NCBI GenBank assembly: GCA_025061245.1
Contig: JANZKD010000032.1
Span: 1-13,962, forward strand
Length of the DNA stretch: 13,962 nt
Source: Candidatus Culexmicrobium profundum
Lineage (GTDB): Archaea > Thermoproteota > Methanomethylicia > Culexarchaeales > Culexmicrobiaceae
Reading direction: 5' to 3'
Shown: in pieces, positions 7,266 to 13,962 of the stretch
Position numbering within the stretch: the stretch's first letter is position 1
Layout of the letters: each line of letters starts with the position of its first letter
Made by a program: the position numbers and the translations under genes
The notes under the pieces: model-generated
Told to the model about the DNA's origin: nothing
The model's database searches: none
The model's input: only the letters and a program-made list of their open reading frames with translations

Positions 7266-9311
7266 TTAAGTTTTCTTCCTCATGAAGAGAACTAGCACTG
7301 CAATGAGAATCAATGCAATAACAATGGCAACATAGTACAAGGTATAGTCAGGAGGCGGAGGCGGTGGTGAGGGAGGAGCCCCAACAACTAGAGTTGACGG
7401 CTCACTTGAACAAGAAGCATAATGAGCACTACCCCTATACGTAGCTACAACTTCAAATGAACCCTCACTTGTAGGAGTATACTGTAACTTAGCAACACCA
7501 GAGGAATCAGTGGCAGCCGAACCAATAACTGTACCTCCAACAATGAAGTCAATATACTCATTAACTATAGGATTACCCTTCTCATCAACTAGGGTGGCCT
7601 TCAAAGTAACTGTTTCACCAACCTTACAGCTTGATGGAACACTCAAAGTTATTGAAGCAGTCATAGGTGGCGGCGGACCCCTCAAATGAAGACTCATAAA
7701 GTTATATACATCCATATTGCTCAAGGGCCCATATGGAAGACAATTAATGAATCCCTCAAACTTATCCGTCCACACTGCCCTCAATCCAACACCCTGAACT
7801 GTAGGTATATTAGGTAACTCCTGAGTCAATATTAATTGCATCTTCCAGACAATCTCTCTAAGCTTCGCCTCATCCAGCTCATTTCTAGCCAGGGTGTAGA
7901 GCTCCTCATATGTTTGATTAACCCAAGCAGCAGTATTCAATCCGCCACTAACCTGATTTTCAAGGAACCATCCCAGCATTTCTAAGGGATCACTAGTTGC
8001 AGGGCCGCAGCGATAATAAGTGAATTGATAGTTTTTAGTGAGAACCATGTCAGCTATCTGCTGTCCAAGATCTACAGCTACAACCTCAGTGTCAAGCCCT
8101 ATAGATCTCCAATCATCTGCAATTATCTCTACAGCTCTAATCCAAGTTGGAATGTTTCCAGTTGTTTCTATATATAATTTCATCTTTGTACCATTTGGAT
8201 AATCTCTCCATCCATCACCATCATAATCCTTATATCCAGCCTTATCCAGAAGCTCAGCTGCCAAAGTCAAATTATAAGAGTATTTGGGTACATTTGGATT
8301 AAGCCATCTACCACTTATATTATATGGTATCGTTAAGAAGTTATCGTTAGGCTTAGCATAACCATAATACACAGTGTTTATTATCCTCTCCTTATCTATG
8401 GTATGAGCTATAGCACGTCTAAAGTTAATATCCCTCCCAGGATCCTTCAAATTGTTAATGCCGAGAACTGTTAAGCCAGGATCAATTGTCTGATAAATAG
8501 TAACGTTAGGTATACCTAGAAATTGAGGAACCTCATTCCCCTGAATACCAACTACATCTACAGCATGCTCCTTAAAGGCCATTATCTGAGCATCATGAGT
8601 ATTAATGACAACTAAAAGCACCTTATCTAGATATGGTCTACCAAACCAGAAGTTCTCATTTGCAACAAATTCAATGTACTGCCCCTTAACCCACCTTGAA
8701 AACTTGAATGGACCAGCACCCACTGGAGGATAGTTATCAAAGTGAAGTGGATCAGTAACATTCTGCCATATATGCTTCGGTATAATGTAAAGCATCCATA
8801 AATCAACAACAATCCACGATAAACTTGCATTCACCAAGTGGATGACAACTGTATGTGGATCAGGAGTTTCTACACTATCAATATTATGTACGTGAGGTGT
8901 AGTTACAGGGCAACTATACTTCTTATAATATTCAATGCTAAACTTTACATCCTCACTAGTTATTGGAGTACCATCATCCCATGTAGCATTAGGAAATAGA
9001 TGAAAAGTATACGTTTTACCATCAGGGGAAATTTCATAGCTACTAGCTAGGTATGGAGCATCGAAACGCCAATCAGGATCATTAATAAGCAGCTTAGGAT
9101 ATAACAATGTAAATGCAAAGATATCAACACCCTTAAAGCTTATCAATGGATTCAACGTCGTTAAATCTTCAAGTATTGGAATTCTAAGAGTACCGCCATA
9201 CTTATAAGGTCCCCGAACCTCCCTCAATGACATAGAAGTTGCTGGTGGCACTAGAGCAAAGAGTAGACATAGTAATAGAACGGGCAAAACGGTATGAAAT
9301 CTTTTATTCAC
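7266..9311 (-). CDS. extracellular solute-binding protein of the Opp/Dpp family with C-terminal Ig-like domain and membrane anchor
   Basis: This roughly 681-residue protein captures the substrate outside the cell and hands it to OppBC. Residues 1-27 are a signal peptide (hydrophobic run VLPVLLLCLLFALVPP, then ATSMS). The SBP_bac_5 domain spans about 40-540 and carries an acidic loop, DYDGDGWRDY (363-372), that could bind calcium. About 553-645 forms a beta-rich Ig-like domain (SITLSVPSS...GETVTLKATLVDEKGNPI). A proline-rich linker of six consecutive prolines follows, then one membrane segment (about 659-678) and a basic RKKT tail. The protein is therefore anchored with its domains outside. 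GGAGG lies seven bases before GTG 9311; a TTG at 9314 would leave only four. Substrate may be peptides or, as in some thermophiles, oligosaccharides. Confidence 0.93.
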   Translation of the reverse strand: MNKRFHTVLPVLLLCLLFALVPPATSMSLREVRGPYKYGGTLRIPILEDLTTLNPLISFKGVDIFAFTLLYPKLLINDPDWRFDAPYLASSYEISPDGKTYTFHLFPNATWDDGTPITSEDVKFSIEYYKKYSCPVTTPHVHNIDSVETPDPHTVVIHLVNASLSWIVVDLWMLYIIPKHIWQNVTDPLHFDNYPPVGAGPFKFSRWVKGQYIEFVANENFWFGRPYLDKVLLVVINTHDAQIMAFKEHAVDVVGIQGNEVPQFLGIPNVTIYQTIDPGLTVLGINNLKDPGRDINFRRAIAHTIDKERIINTVYYGYAKPNDNFLTIPYNISGRWLNPNVPKYSYNLTLAAELLDKAGYKDYDGDGWRDYPNGTKMKLYIETTGNIPTWIRAVEIIADDWRSIGLDTEVVAVDLGQQIADMVLTKNYQFTYYRCGPATSDPLEMLGWFLENQVSGGLNTAAWVNQTYEELYTLARNELDEAKLREIVWKMQLILTQELPNIPTVQGVGLRAVWTDKFEGFINCLPYGPLSNMDVYNFMSLHLRGPPPPMTASITLSVPSSCKVGETVTLKATLVDEKGNPIVNEYIDFIVGGTVIGSAATDSSGVAKLQYTPTSEGSFEVVATYRGSAHYASCSSEPSTLVVGAPPSPPPPPPDYTLYYVAIVIALILIAVLVLFMRKKT

Positions 9312-9354
9312 CAATATTCCTCCAATATTTCAAACAGCGTCATACTCCCTATGT

Positions 9355-9363
9355 TTTATATAG
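9355..9363 (-). promoter_or_regulatory. TATA-like promoter of the Opp operon
   Basis: On the minus strand CTATATAAAAC lies so that transcription would start near 9333. That leaves a leader of about 20 bases containing the GGAGG before GTG 9311. A second AT-rich box, GTATAAATATT, lies about 10 bases further upstream. Confidence 0.5.
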
Positions 9364-9476
9364 AATATTTATACATTGTCCTATCCAAGTGGAATCAATA
9401 ATCGCTATTATTTTATCATATAAACTCAATTTAAATTAGCAAGCCTAATGCCATAATAAAAGTAAAATCACATAAG

Positions 9477-9484
9477 ATTTAAAT
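9477..9484 (+). promoter_or_regulatory. TATA-like promoter of the M42 peptidase gene
   Basis: ATTTAAAT is centred about 38 bases before ATG 9518. Transcription would start near 9506, leaving a short leader that includes GGTG (9508-9511) as a possible ribosome-binding site. The 206-base gap between the divergent Opp operon and this gene holds both promoters and nothing else recognised. Confidence 0.45.
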
Positions 9485-9517
9485 GAGAATAAAATCAACC
9501 GAATTATGGTGTTTTAA

Positions 9518-10561
9518 ATGGATGAAGAAATAAGGCTTTTAGCTCAACTTTCAAATGCCTTCGGACCACCTGGAAGTGAAGATGAAGTACGTAAAATTTT
9601 GGGGAGAGAACTTGAAGAAATTGCAGATGAAGTCAAGGTTGATAGACTTGGAAACATATTCTTCCATCACCATGGAAAGGAGGGCTATCCAAAAATAATG
9701 ATTACAGCCCACATGGATGAAGTAGCCTTCCTAATAACAAATATAACTGAAAGCGGTTTCCTACGCTTCCACACACTTGGAGGAATAGTAAATAGAATAA
9801 TGCCGGGACAAAGAATCCTATTAAAAGGAGAAAAGGGCTATGTAAAGGGAATTATTGGAACAAAACCACCACACATCATGAAGCCAGAGGAAAGAGAGAA
9901 GGTAATACCAATGGAAGACCTATTCATAGACATTGGAGCTGGAAGTAGAAAGGAAGTTGAAGAAAAGGGAGTAACCATTGGAACAACAGGTGTATTCGAC
10001 GTAGAATTCATGGAGCTAGGTGGAGGATACCTAATGGGAAAAGCCTTCGACGATAGAGCTGGATGCACAGTACTAATAGAAGTCTTTAAGGCACTAAAAG
10101 ACACCCCATACAATCTAATAGCAGTAGGAACGGTGCAAGAGGAAGTTGGATTAAGAGGAGCACGCACAGCAGCATGGCAAATCTATCCAGACTACGCCCT
10201 AGCACTAGAAGGAACCTTCGCCAACGATGTACCAGGAGTAAGAGGAGATAGAATATCAGCCAAACTGAAAAATGGACCAGTAATAACCATAGTAGACAGA
10301 ACAACCATAACACATCCAAAAATCCTAAAAACCCTAGTAAAAGTAGCAAAGGAAAAGAAAATCCCATTCCAATTCAAAAAGATACCAGCAGGAGGAACAG
10401 ATGCAGGAGCAATACATCTAACAAAGGCAGGAATACCAAGCGGAACAGTAGCAGTACCATGCAGATACATACACGGCCCAGCAGCAATAACCCACATAGA
10501 AGACCTAGAAAACACAATAAAACTAGTAACAGAATTCATAAAAACAATATCAGAAAAATAA
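9518..10561 (+). CDS. M42 family (TET-type) metallo-aminopeptidase
   Basis: The 347-residue protein has the length of archaeal TET aminopeptidases, which form dodecameric tetrahedral shells and trim oligopeptides in the cytoplasm. Metal and catalytic positions line up with the family: His65 and Asp67 in TAHMDEV, Asp178 in KAFDDRAG, Glu208 (catalytic base) and Glu209 in VQEEVG, Glu231 in ALEGTFANDVPG, and His319 in RYIHGPAA. Glu231 stands where well-studied members have Asp, a conservative change. A glucanase label sometimes given to this family is less likely. It is divergent from the Opp operon, which suits a peptide import and degradation pathway. No signal peptide is present. Confidence 0.95.
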   Translation: MDEEIRLLAQLSNAFGPPGSEDEVRKILGRELEEIADEVKVDRLGNIFFHHHGKEGYPKIMITAHMDEVAFLITNITESGFLRFHTLGGIVNRIMPGQRILLKGEKGYVKGIIGTKPPHIMKPEEREKVIPMEDLFIDIGAGSRKEVEEKGVTIGTTGVFDVEFMELGGGYLMGKAFDDRAGCTVLIEVFKALKDTPYNLIAVGTVQEEVGLRGARTAAWQIYPDYALALEGTFANDVPGVRGDRISAKLKNGPVITIVDRTTITHPKILKTLVKVAKEKKIPFQFKKIPAGGTDAGAIHLTKAGIPSGTVAVPCRYIHGPAAITHIEDLENTIKLVTEFIKTISEK

Positions 10562-10586
10562 ACCTCCAAACAACCCATAAACACTA

Positions 10587-10592
10587 TTTTTT
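10587..10592 (+). terminator. oligo-T tract after the M42 gene
   Basis: Six T residues lie 26 bases after the stop codon. Archaeal RNA polymerase commonly terminates at such tracts without a hairpin. No stem is seen. Confidence 0.35.
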
Positions 10593-10723
10593 AAATCATA
10601 ATTCAAGCTAAGAAAGTAGCATGAAAACTTTATCCCAAGAAGAGGAAAATAGCAATAATGGATTTTGAGAGTTAATTAAAGCTAAATTTAACCCCACTCC
10701 CTCCCCTCAAATAGACATCTATT

Positions 10724-10732
10724 CTTTAAATA
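10724..10732 (+). promoter_or_regulatory. TATA-like promoter of the crenactin operon
   Basis: CTTTAAATA is centred near 10728. Transcription would start around 10754, about ten bases before ATG 10764, so the leader would be little more than the GGTGAT ribosome-binding site. Confidence 0.5.
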
Positions 10733-10763
10733 CCATTTTAATTCGTATACACATGGTGATTTC

Positions 10764-10862
10764 ATGGCAATTCAAACATCAATCAAGATTAAAGGAAAAG
10801 CATTCAACCAATCACCAAAACTTAGAAGTCAATTGAAAGTAAAAAATCTAAATTTAACCTAA
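10764..10862 (+). CDS. predicted small protein of 32 residues at the head of the crenactin operon
   Basis: ATG 10764 opens 32 codons and ends with TAA at 10862. GGTGAT (10755-10760) stands three bases before the ATG. This is the same spacing as at the oppD start (GGTGAT, three bases, ATG), which is my main reason to call it. It lies just after the predicted operon promoter and three bases before the site of the next gene. The product begins MAIQTSIKIKGKAF and is basic, with many Lys and Asn, no Cys and no membrane segment. I recognise no family. It could be a real small accessory protein, a leader that couples translation to the next gene, or a chance frame. The overlapping ATG at 10753 (27 codons, another frame) is less likely because it lacks a site upstream. 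Confidence 0.45.
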   Translation: MAIQTSIKIKGKAFNQSPKLRSQLKVKNLNLT

Positions 10863-10874
10863 ACGGTGATAAAT

Positions 10875-11564
10875 TTGATTGAAGTTACAGGTAGAATAAA
10901 AGTATACTTCAATCAAATAGAAGGCCTAGAACCCCAAAGCTACATGGAAAAATATCTAGAAGAACTGAGGGAAATTGAAGAATACATAGACTTCAAAGGT
11001 GGATCACATACATTTAAGAATGGATCCATAAGCATATTCCAATATCCATCAAAAATAGATGAAGAAATTTCAATGATATGGAGGTTCTCGAAAGTAAAAG
11101 ATCTAGAATTCATAGACAAACTATTCAAGACAGCATTAAAATTCAATGATAAATGCTTCATTTCAATATCAATTAAGGATAACATAGACTTCAATAGATT
11201 GAAGAGCTGGATTAAAAGCTACAGTCTAAAATGGCTTGGAGAAAGCGGTGAATCCTTCTCAGCAATAATAGATTTTGGAGGACAAATACTATGGCTCACA
11301 GCATACACTAATAGGAATATATTCAATATTAGAGGGAAATTCAGGCTAGACGGTTTAAAGCCGAGTAAAATAATAAGAATACTATGCGAAGGTGAAACAT
11401 TAAAGGTTCTATCAGTAAGAGTTCCAAGCCCAATAAAACACTCATACATTCAAAACGCCAATAGACTAGGCCTAACAGCTTCAGAGCTAATTAGAGAAGC
11501 CTTAAAGAAATATTTGATTGAATTATATAAAAGTGATATTGAGGAGTTGACTAAAATTGAGTGA
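10875..11564 (+). CDS. crenactin-operon protein with C-terminal ribbon-helix-helix-like segment
   Basis: The product has 229 residues from TTG 10875. GGTGAT at 10865-10870 lies four bases before that TTG; an upstream GTG at 10866 would sit inside this site, so I reject it although it is in frame. Residues 1-180 are mixed alpha/beta and match no family I know. The last 45 residues read SVRVPSPIKHSYIQNANRLG then TASELIREALKKYLIELY, the strand-helix-helix pattern of RHH DNA-binding or dimerisation domains. The stop overlaps the crenactin start by 8 bases, so the two are co-translated. It may correspond to one of the arcadins of the known Arcade cluster or to an operon-specific regulator; I cannot decide which from sequence alone. 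Confidence 0.78.
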   Translation: MIEVTGRIKVYFNQIEGLEPQSYMEKYLEELREIEEYIDFKGGSHTFKNGSISIFQYPSKIDEEISMIWRFSKVKDLEFIDKLFKTALKFNDKCFISISIKDNIDFNRLKSWIKSYSLKWLGESGESFSAIIDFGGQILWLTAYTNRNIFNIRGKFRLDGLKPSKIIRILCEGETLKVLSVRVPSPIKHSYIQNANRLGLTASELIREALKKYLIELYKSDIEELTKIE

Positions 11565-12828
11565 AGAATATAAAAGGAAGTATACCTTCGCAGAAGACTA
11601 TGGAACATCATACTACAAGTATGGACCAATAACTCTAGGAGAAACGCCTGAAATAATTGAGAATAGAGGATACTTCCCAGACACAACTTCAATCATGTAT
11701 CAGATAATGGCTGTGCCAAGCGATGTAATAGTTGGAAAAGAAATTCCATTATACCTAGAAGCAACAGAAGACCTATCAACAAGACTAATCTATCCAATGA
11801 GAAATGGTGTAATTGCAAGGGACGATGAAAAGGCATGGAGAGTAGTATATGAACTAACAAAATACGGTCTAAAACAATTTAAACCAGCAGAACCAGAATT
11901 CAAAGGCTTCTATGTGGTGGCTTCACTATCATCAGTAGCACCAAAATACATGTACGAGAAATTATTTGAAATCCATAAAAGAATAGATGAAGAAGAAAGA
12001 TTAGTAAAGGCAGTAACAATAATTCCTCAACCACTAGCAGTGGCAATAGCACATAAAGTTCCAACATGCATAGTACTGGAAAGTGGACATGGCAACACGC
12101 AGATATGCCCAATATCCCGCTATCCAATACGTGCAGCAATAATAGCATTAAATCGAGGTGGAAGCGATGCAAACACACTAACAAGTGAAATATTAAAAGA
12201 TGCAGGATATGGAGACCTAGCAAGAGAAGAAGCACTGGTAACTATGATAAAGGAGAACATTGGATTAATACCAAGAAATCTAAATGAAGCAATTAGAGAA
12301 GCAAAGGAAAACCCAGAGAAATATAGAGCAAAATTCAAGGTACCAAACACAAGAATAACCATAGACTTAGAAGCAGAAAGCTGGACTAGATTCCTAATAG
12401 GAGAATACGTATTCAATCCAAACCATGAATTATTTCAAAGCTACTTTAGAAGGGGAATGCCAAAGCCAAAGGACGTGAAGATAGGAGACATATACTTCAG
12501 AGGAATGATAGATTTTGGAGAAGCAATAATAGAAGCAGCTGAAAGATGCCCAGTGGAATTACAACCATACCTATACCAACACATACTACTATCAGGAGGA
12601 AACTTCCAATGGAAGGCACCAGAAGAATTCAAACCCACTGCAATAGACTCAGTAGCCAAAATAAAAATACTACTAAAAGAAAAGGGAATTGAAAATGTGA
12701 ATGTGGAAATAACAGAGGAGCCAAAATACAGTGTATGGAGAGGATGCATAGTATACGGCTACGCAGTACCAGAAAAATATGAATGGAAATGGGAAAGAAT
12801 GGAAGGATGGCTAAAAATACGTGAATAA
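11557..12828 (+). CDS. crenactin (archaeal actin homologue)
   Basis: The 423-residue protein is close to the length of Pyrobaculum crenactin and recalls it along its length. Phosphate-1 loop DYGTSYYKYGPITLG starts at Asp14; the putative catalytic Gln158 lies in IPQPLAVAIA; phosphate-2 loop ESGHGNTQ is at 175-182; the adenosine motif LLSGGNFQW at 344-352; YSVWRGCIVYGYA near 391-403. Crenactin polymerises with ATP into double-helical filaments and, in Pyrobaculum, forms helical structures along the cell, suggesting a role in shape or division. TTG 11557 is chosen because GAGGAG (11541-11546) precedes it and the known N-terminus YTFxxDYGTS follows at once. The gene overlaps the upstream protein by 8 bases and is followed after 2 bases by the arcadin-2-like gene. 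Confidence 0.97.
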   Translation: MSEEYKRKYTFAEDYGTSYYKYGPITLGETPEIIENRGYFPDTTSIMYQIMAVPSDVIVGKEIPLYLEATEDLSTRLIYPMRNGVIARDDEKAWRVVYELTKYGLKQFKPAEPEFKGFYVVASLSSVAPKYMYEKLFEIHKRIDEEERLVKAVTIIPQPLAVAIAHKVPTCIVLESGHGNTQICPISRYPIRAAIIALNRGGSDANTLTSEILKDAGYGDLAREEALVTMIKENIGLIPRNLNEAIREAKENPEKYRAKFKVPNTRITIDLEAESWTRFLIGEYVFNPNHELFQSYFRRGMPKPKDVKIGDIYFRGMIDFGEAIIEAAERCPVELQPYLYQHILLSGGNFQWKAPEEFKPTAIDSVAKIKILLKEKGIENVNVEITEEPKYSVWRGCIVYGYAVPEKYEWKWERMEGWLKIRE

Positions 12829-12830
12829 AA

Positions 12831-13445
12831 ATGGAAGTAAACAAAATTAAACAATACTTCCTAAACAAAAACCTAATTGAAATAGATGAAGATGAAATTA
12901 GAAATCTAGAAATAAAGCCAACACTAGCCTTCACAGATGGAGAAAACAAGATATTCATAAAAATCCTACCAGCAGAAGCAATCAGCAATAGAAGTCAATT
13001 CATAAAATTCATGATGGAAACATCAGCACTAAGAGAGCAATGCAACATGATATACATTGTAATTCCAAGTCTAATAGCAACAATAATAGACAGTGAAATA
13101 TTAAAGGAAATGGGAATAGGACTAATAATATCAACAGGTGAAAAAATAAGAGAAGTATTACCAGCCAAGAAATATAAGCCAAAAATAATTCTAGAAGCAA
13201 ATCTAATAGAACAAATAGAGCAAATATCAAGCAGACTAGAAAGAATAGAAAGCTATATTCATAGACTTGAAAGCCAGATAAACCAAATAGCCAAAAGAAT
13301 AGGTGAAGCAAAGCCAATAAAACCAATAACAATAGAAAAGCCAGTAGAAGCAAAAATCGAAATTCCAGGACTACCATCATACATGCAAAATAATCCATGG
13401 CTACAGATACTAAGAGGAAGAGGGGAAAGAGAAATTGCAAAGTGA
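12831..13445 (+). CDS. arcadin-2-like crenactin-binding protein
   Basis: The protein has 204 residues, about the length I recall for arcadin-2. Residues 1-115 are a compact alpha/beta domain (TLAFTDGENKIFIKIL, then YIVIPSLIATIIDSEILKEMGIGLIIS). Residues 124-157 form a heptad-rich coiled coil (IEQIEQISSRLERIESYIHR). A linker rich in Pro, Lys and Glu (160-182) leads to a short tail with an amphipathic stretch, NNPWLQILRGRGER (187-200). In Pyrobaculum the arcadin-2 C-terminal helix binds the crenactin groove and inhibits polymerisation; domain order and position next to crenactin agree with that. It starts two bases after the crenactin stop without a strong site, so it is probably made by termination-reinitiation. 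The assignment rests on architecture and context rather than on an alignment. Confidence 0.8.
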   Translation: MEVNKIKQYFLNKNLIEIDEDEIRNLEIKPTLAFTDGENKIFIKILPAEAISNRSQFIKFMMETSALREQCNMIYIVIPSLIATIIDSEILKEMGIGLIISTGEKIREVLPAKKYKPKIILEANLIEQIEQISSRLERIESYIHRLESQINQIAKRIGEAKPIKPITIEKPVEAKIEIPGLPSYMQNNPWLQILRGRGEREIAK

Positions 13446-13707
13446 AGCCATAAGATACACAAGCATAAGGAAAATTCAACTAGTCATAGACGTAGAAGAC
13501 TATCTAGCACCAATCCTAACCCTAAAAGACTTCGAAAAAATCTATAAAACAAAGCCAAAGCCACCAAGATATAGAATAGCCTCAATAGAAGTACTAGTCT
13601 GCCCAGAAGATGGAAACGTAATACTACCAACAGAATGCAGTAAATGTCCAAGATTCATAAGAAGAGTAAAGGACATGATCCTATGCATAGAAAAAACAAT
13701 AGAATAA
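13435..13707 (+). CDS. predicted four-cysteine (metal-binding) protein of the crenactin operon
   Basis: This 90-residue protein starts with TTG 13435, overlapping the arcadin-2-like gene by 11 bases, with AGAGGGG about ten bases upstream. Residues 1-50 are a mixed segment (YTSIRKIQLVIDVEDYLAPI). The second half carries Cys56, Cys68, Cys71 and Cys84 in the spacing C-x11-C-x2-C-x12-C (LVCPEDG, ECSKCPRF, MILC). This suggests a zinc ribbon or iron-sulfur site. I do not recognise the family. As the last gene of the operon it may be an accessory factor of the crenactin system or one of the less conserved arcadins. No membrane segment or signal peptide is seen. Confidence 0.75.
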   Translation: MQSEAIRYTSIRKIQLVIDVEDYLAPILTLKDFEKIYKTKPKPPRYRIASIEVLVCPEDGNVILPTECSKCPRFIRRVKDMILCIEKTIE

Positions 13708-13962
13708 CCAAACAATTGGAAAATTGAACAAATTTTAGTTAACAGCAAATTAAGTTTTAGACTTCCTCTCTTATCCCAAAAACTCTTAGGCTTCCTAATT
13801 TCACGGCTAAACCAAATCCTAATGATTTCATCCCTAGGCATTGACTCAATTACATCAGGCTTAACCCTAGCCCTCTTCAAAACAACTGGTAGGCTTAGAG
13901 TGGCAAGCTCAACACCCCCTACTCAAAGGCCAGTAAATAACAACATATCTCTCAAAAAGGTT
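13708..13962 (-). pseudogene. possible frameshifted fragment of an unidentified gene
   Basis: On the minus strand the last 63 bases read open as ERYVVIYWPLSRG before a TGA. From just after that point another frame reads VELATLSLPVVLKRARVK and then PDVIESMPRDEIIRIWFSREIRKPKSFWDKRG. The two joined frames differ by one base at a run of five G (plus-strand C run 13915-13919); removing one G would make a single open frame. This could be a sequencing error, a decayed gene or chance. The frame stays open into the antisense of the Cys4 gene (to 13542), which is unlikely to be real. I recognise no family. Confidence 0.3.

Larger units (their letters stand above)
10562..10763. other. noncoding stretch upstream of the crenactin operon
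   Basis: No convincing gene is seen here; the longest reading frame noticed is 15 codons from ATG 10621. The stretch holds the oligo-T tract, a pyrimidine-rich run of C and T at 10691-10708, and the TATA-like box of the crenactin operon. The pyrimidine run is unassigned. Confidence 0.5.

Noticed and set aside
10086..10584. Long leucine- and phenylalanine-rich minus-strand frames
   Set aside because: They are antisense to the M42 peptidase; the hydrophobic look comes from reading A-rich coding DNA on the other strand. The same holds for minus-strand frames under crenactin and the arcadin-2-like gene.
10753..10836. 27-codon frame from ATG 10753
   Set aside because: It overlaps the 32-codon ORF in another frame and has no ribosome-binding site; it could only be leaderless.
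10866..10874. GTG start for the RHH-ended protein
   Set aside because: This GTG is part of the GGTGAT ribosome-binding site; TTG 10875 lies at the proper distance from it.
1..13962. tRNA, rRNA, CRISPR arrays, C/D-box RNAs and insertion sequences
   Set aside because: I looked for cloverleaf-like segments, regularly spaced palindromic repeats with spacers, RTGATGA/CTGA box pairs and transposase motifs in the gaps and saw none. The 18-bp array is too short and has no spacers of CRISPR type.

Overview
The window reads as thermophile-type archaeal DNA, most likely from the TACK group. It is AT-rich and gene-dense. Promoters look archaeal: TATA-like boxes sit about 25 bases before very short leaders. 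TTG and GTG starts are common, and several starts carry GGTGAT or GGAGG ribosome-binding sites. The genes also fit: crenactin with its arcadin-like neighbours, VapBC pairs with AbrB and ribbon-helix-helix antitoxins, an Opp-type ABC importer whose binding protein is held by a C-terminal membrane anchor, and an M42/TET aminopeptidase. The species cannot be named from this window.

Layout. (1) 1-501, minus: the N-terminal half of a malate/L-lactate dehydrogenase-family oxidoreductase, cut by the window edge. (2) 656-2096, plus: two adjacent toxin-antitoxin modules, AbrB + PIN and RHH + PIN. The first has an 18-bp-periodic repeat array over its promoter and start. (3) 9311 down to 2108, minus: an Opp/Dpp operon in the order binding protein, OppB, OppC, OppD, OppF, followed by an MFS transporter. 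The OppD and OppF genes share a perfect 101-bp repeat at their 3' ends, which suggests recent gene conversion. (4) 9518-10561, plus: a divergent M42 metallo-aminopeptidase. Import of oligopeptides and their intracellular trimming would fit together, though sugar import by the Opp system is also possible. (5) 10764-13707, plus: a compact crenactin operon. It holds a predicted 32-codon small ORF, a 229-residue protein with a C-terminal RHH-like segment, crenactin, an arcadin-2-like coiled-coil protein ending in a short amphipathic tail, and a 90-residue four-cysteine protein. (6) 13708-13962, minus: a possible frameshifted fragment of an unidentified gene.

The region most worth attention is the crenactin cluster. 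Crenactin and arcadin-2 are known from Pyrobaculum and relatives. Here they sit with a small head ORF, a protein ending in an RHH-like segment and a Cys4 protein whose functions I cannot assign. Together these may be a variant of the archaeal actin cytoskeleton system with its own regulatory or accessory parts. No tRNA, rRNA, CRISPR array or intact insertion sequence was seen.
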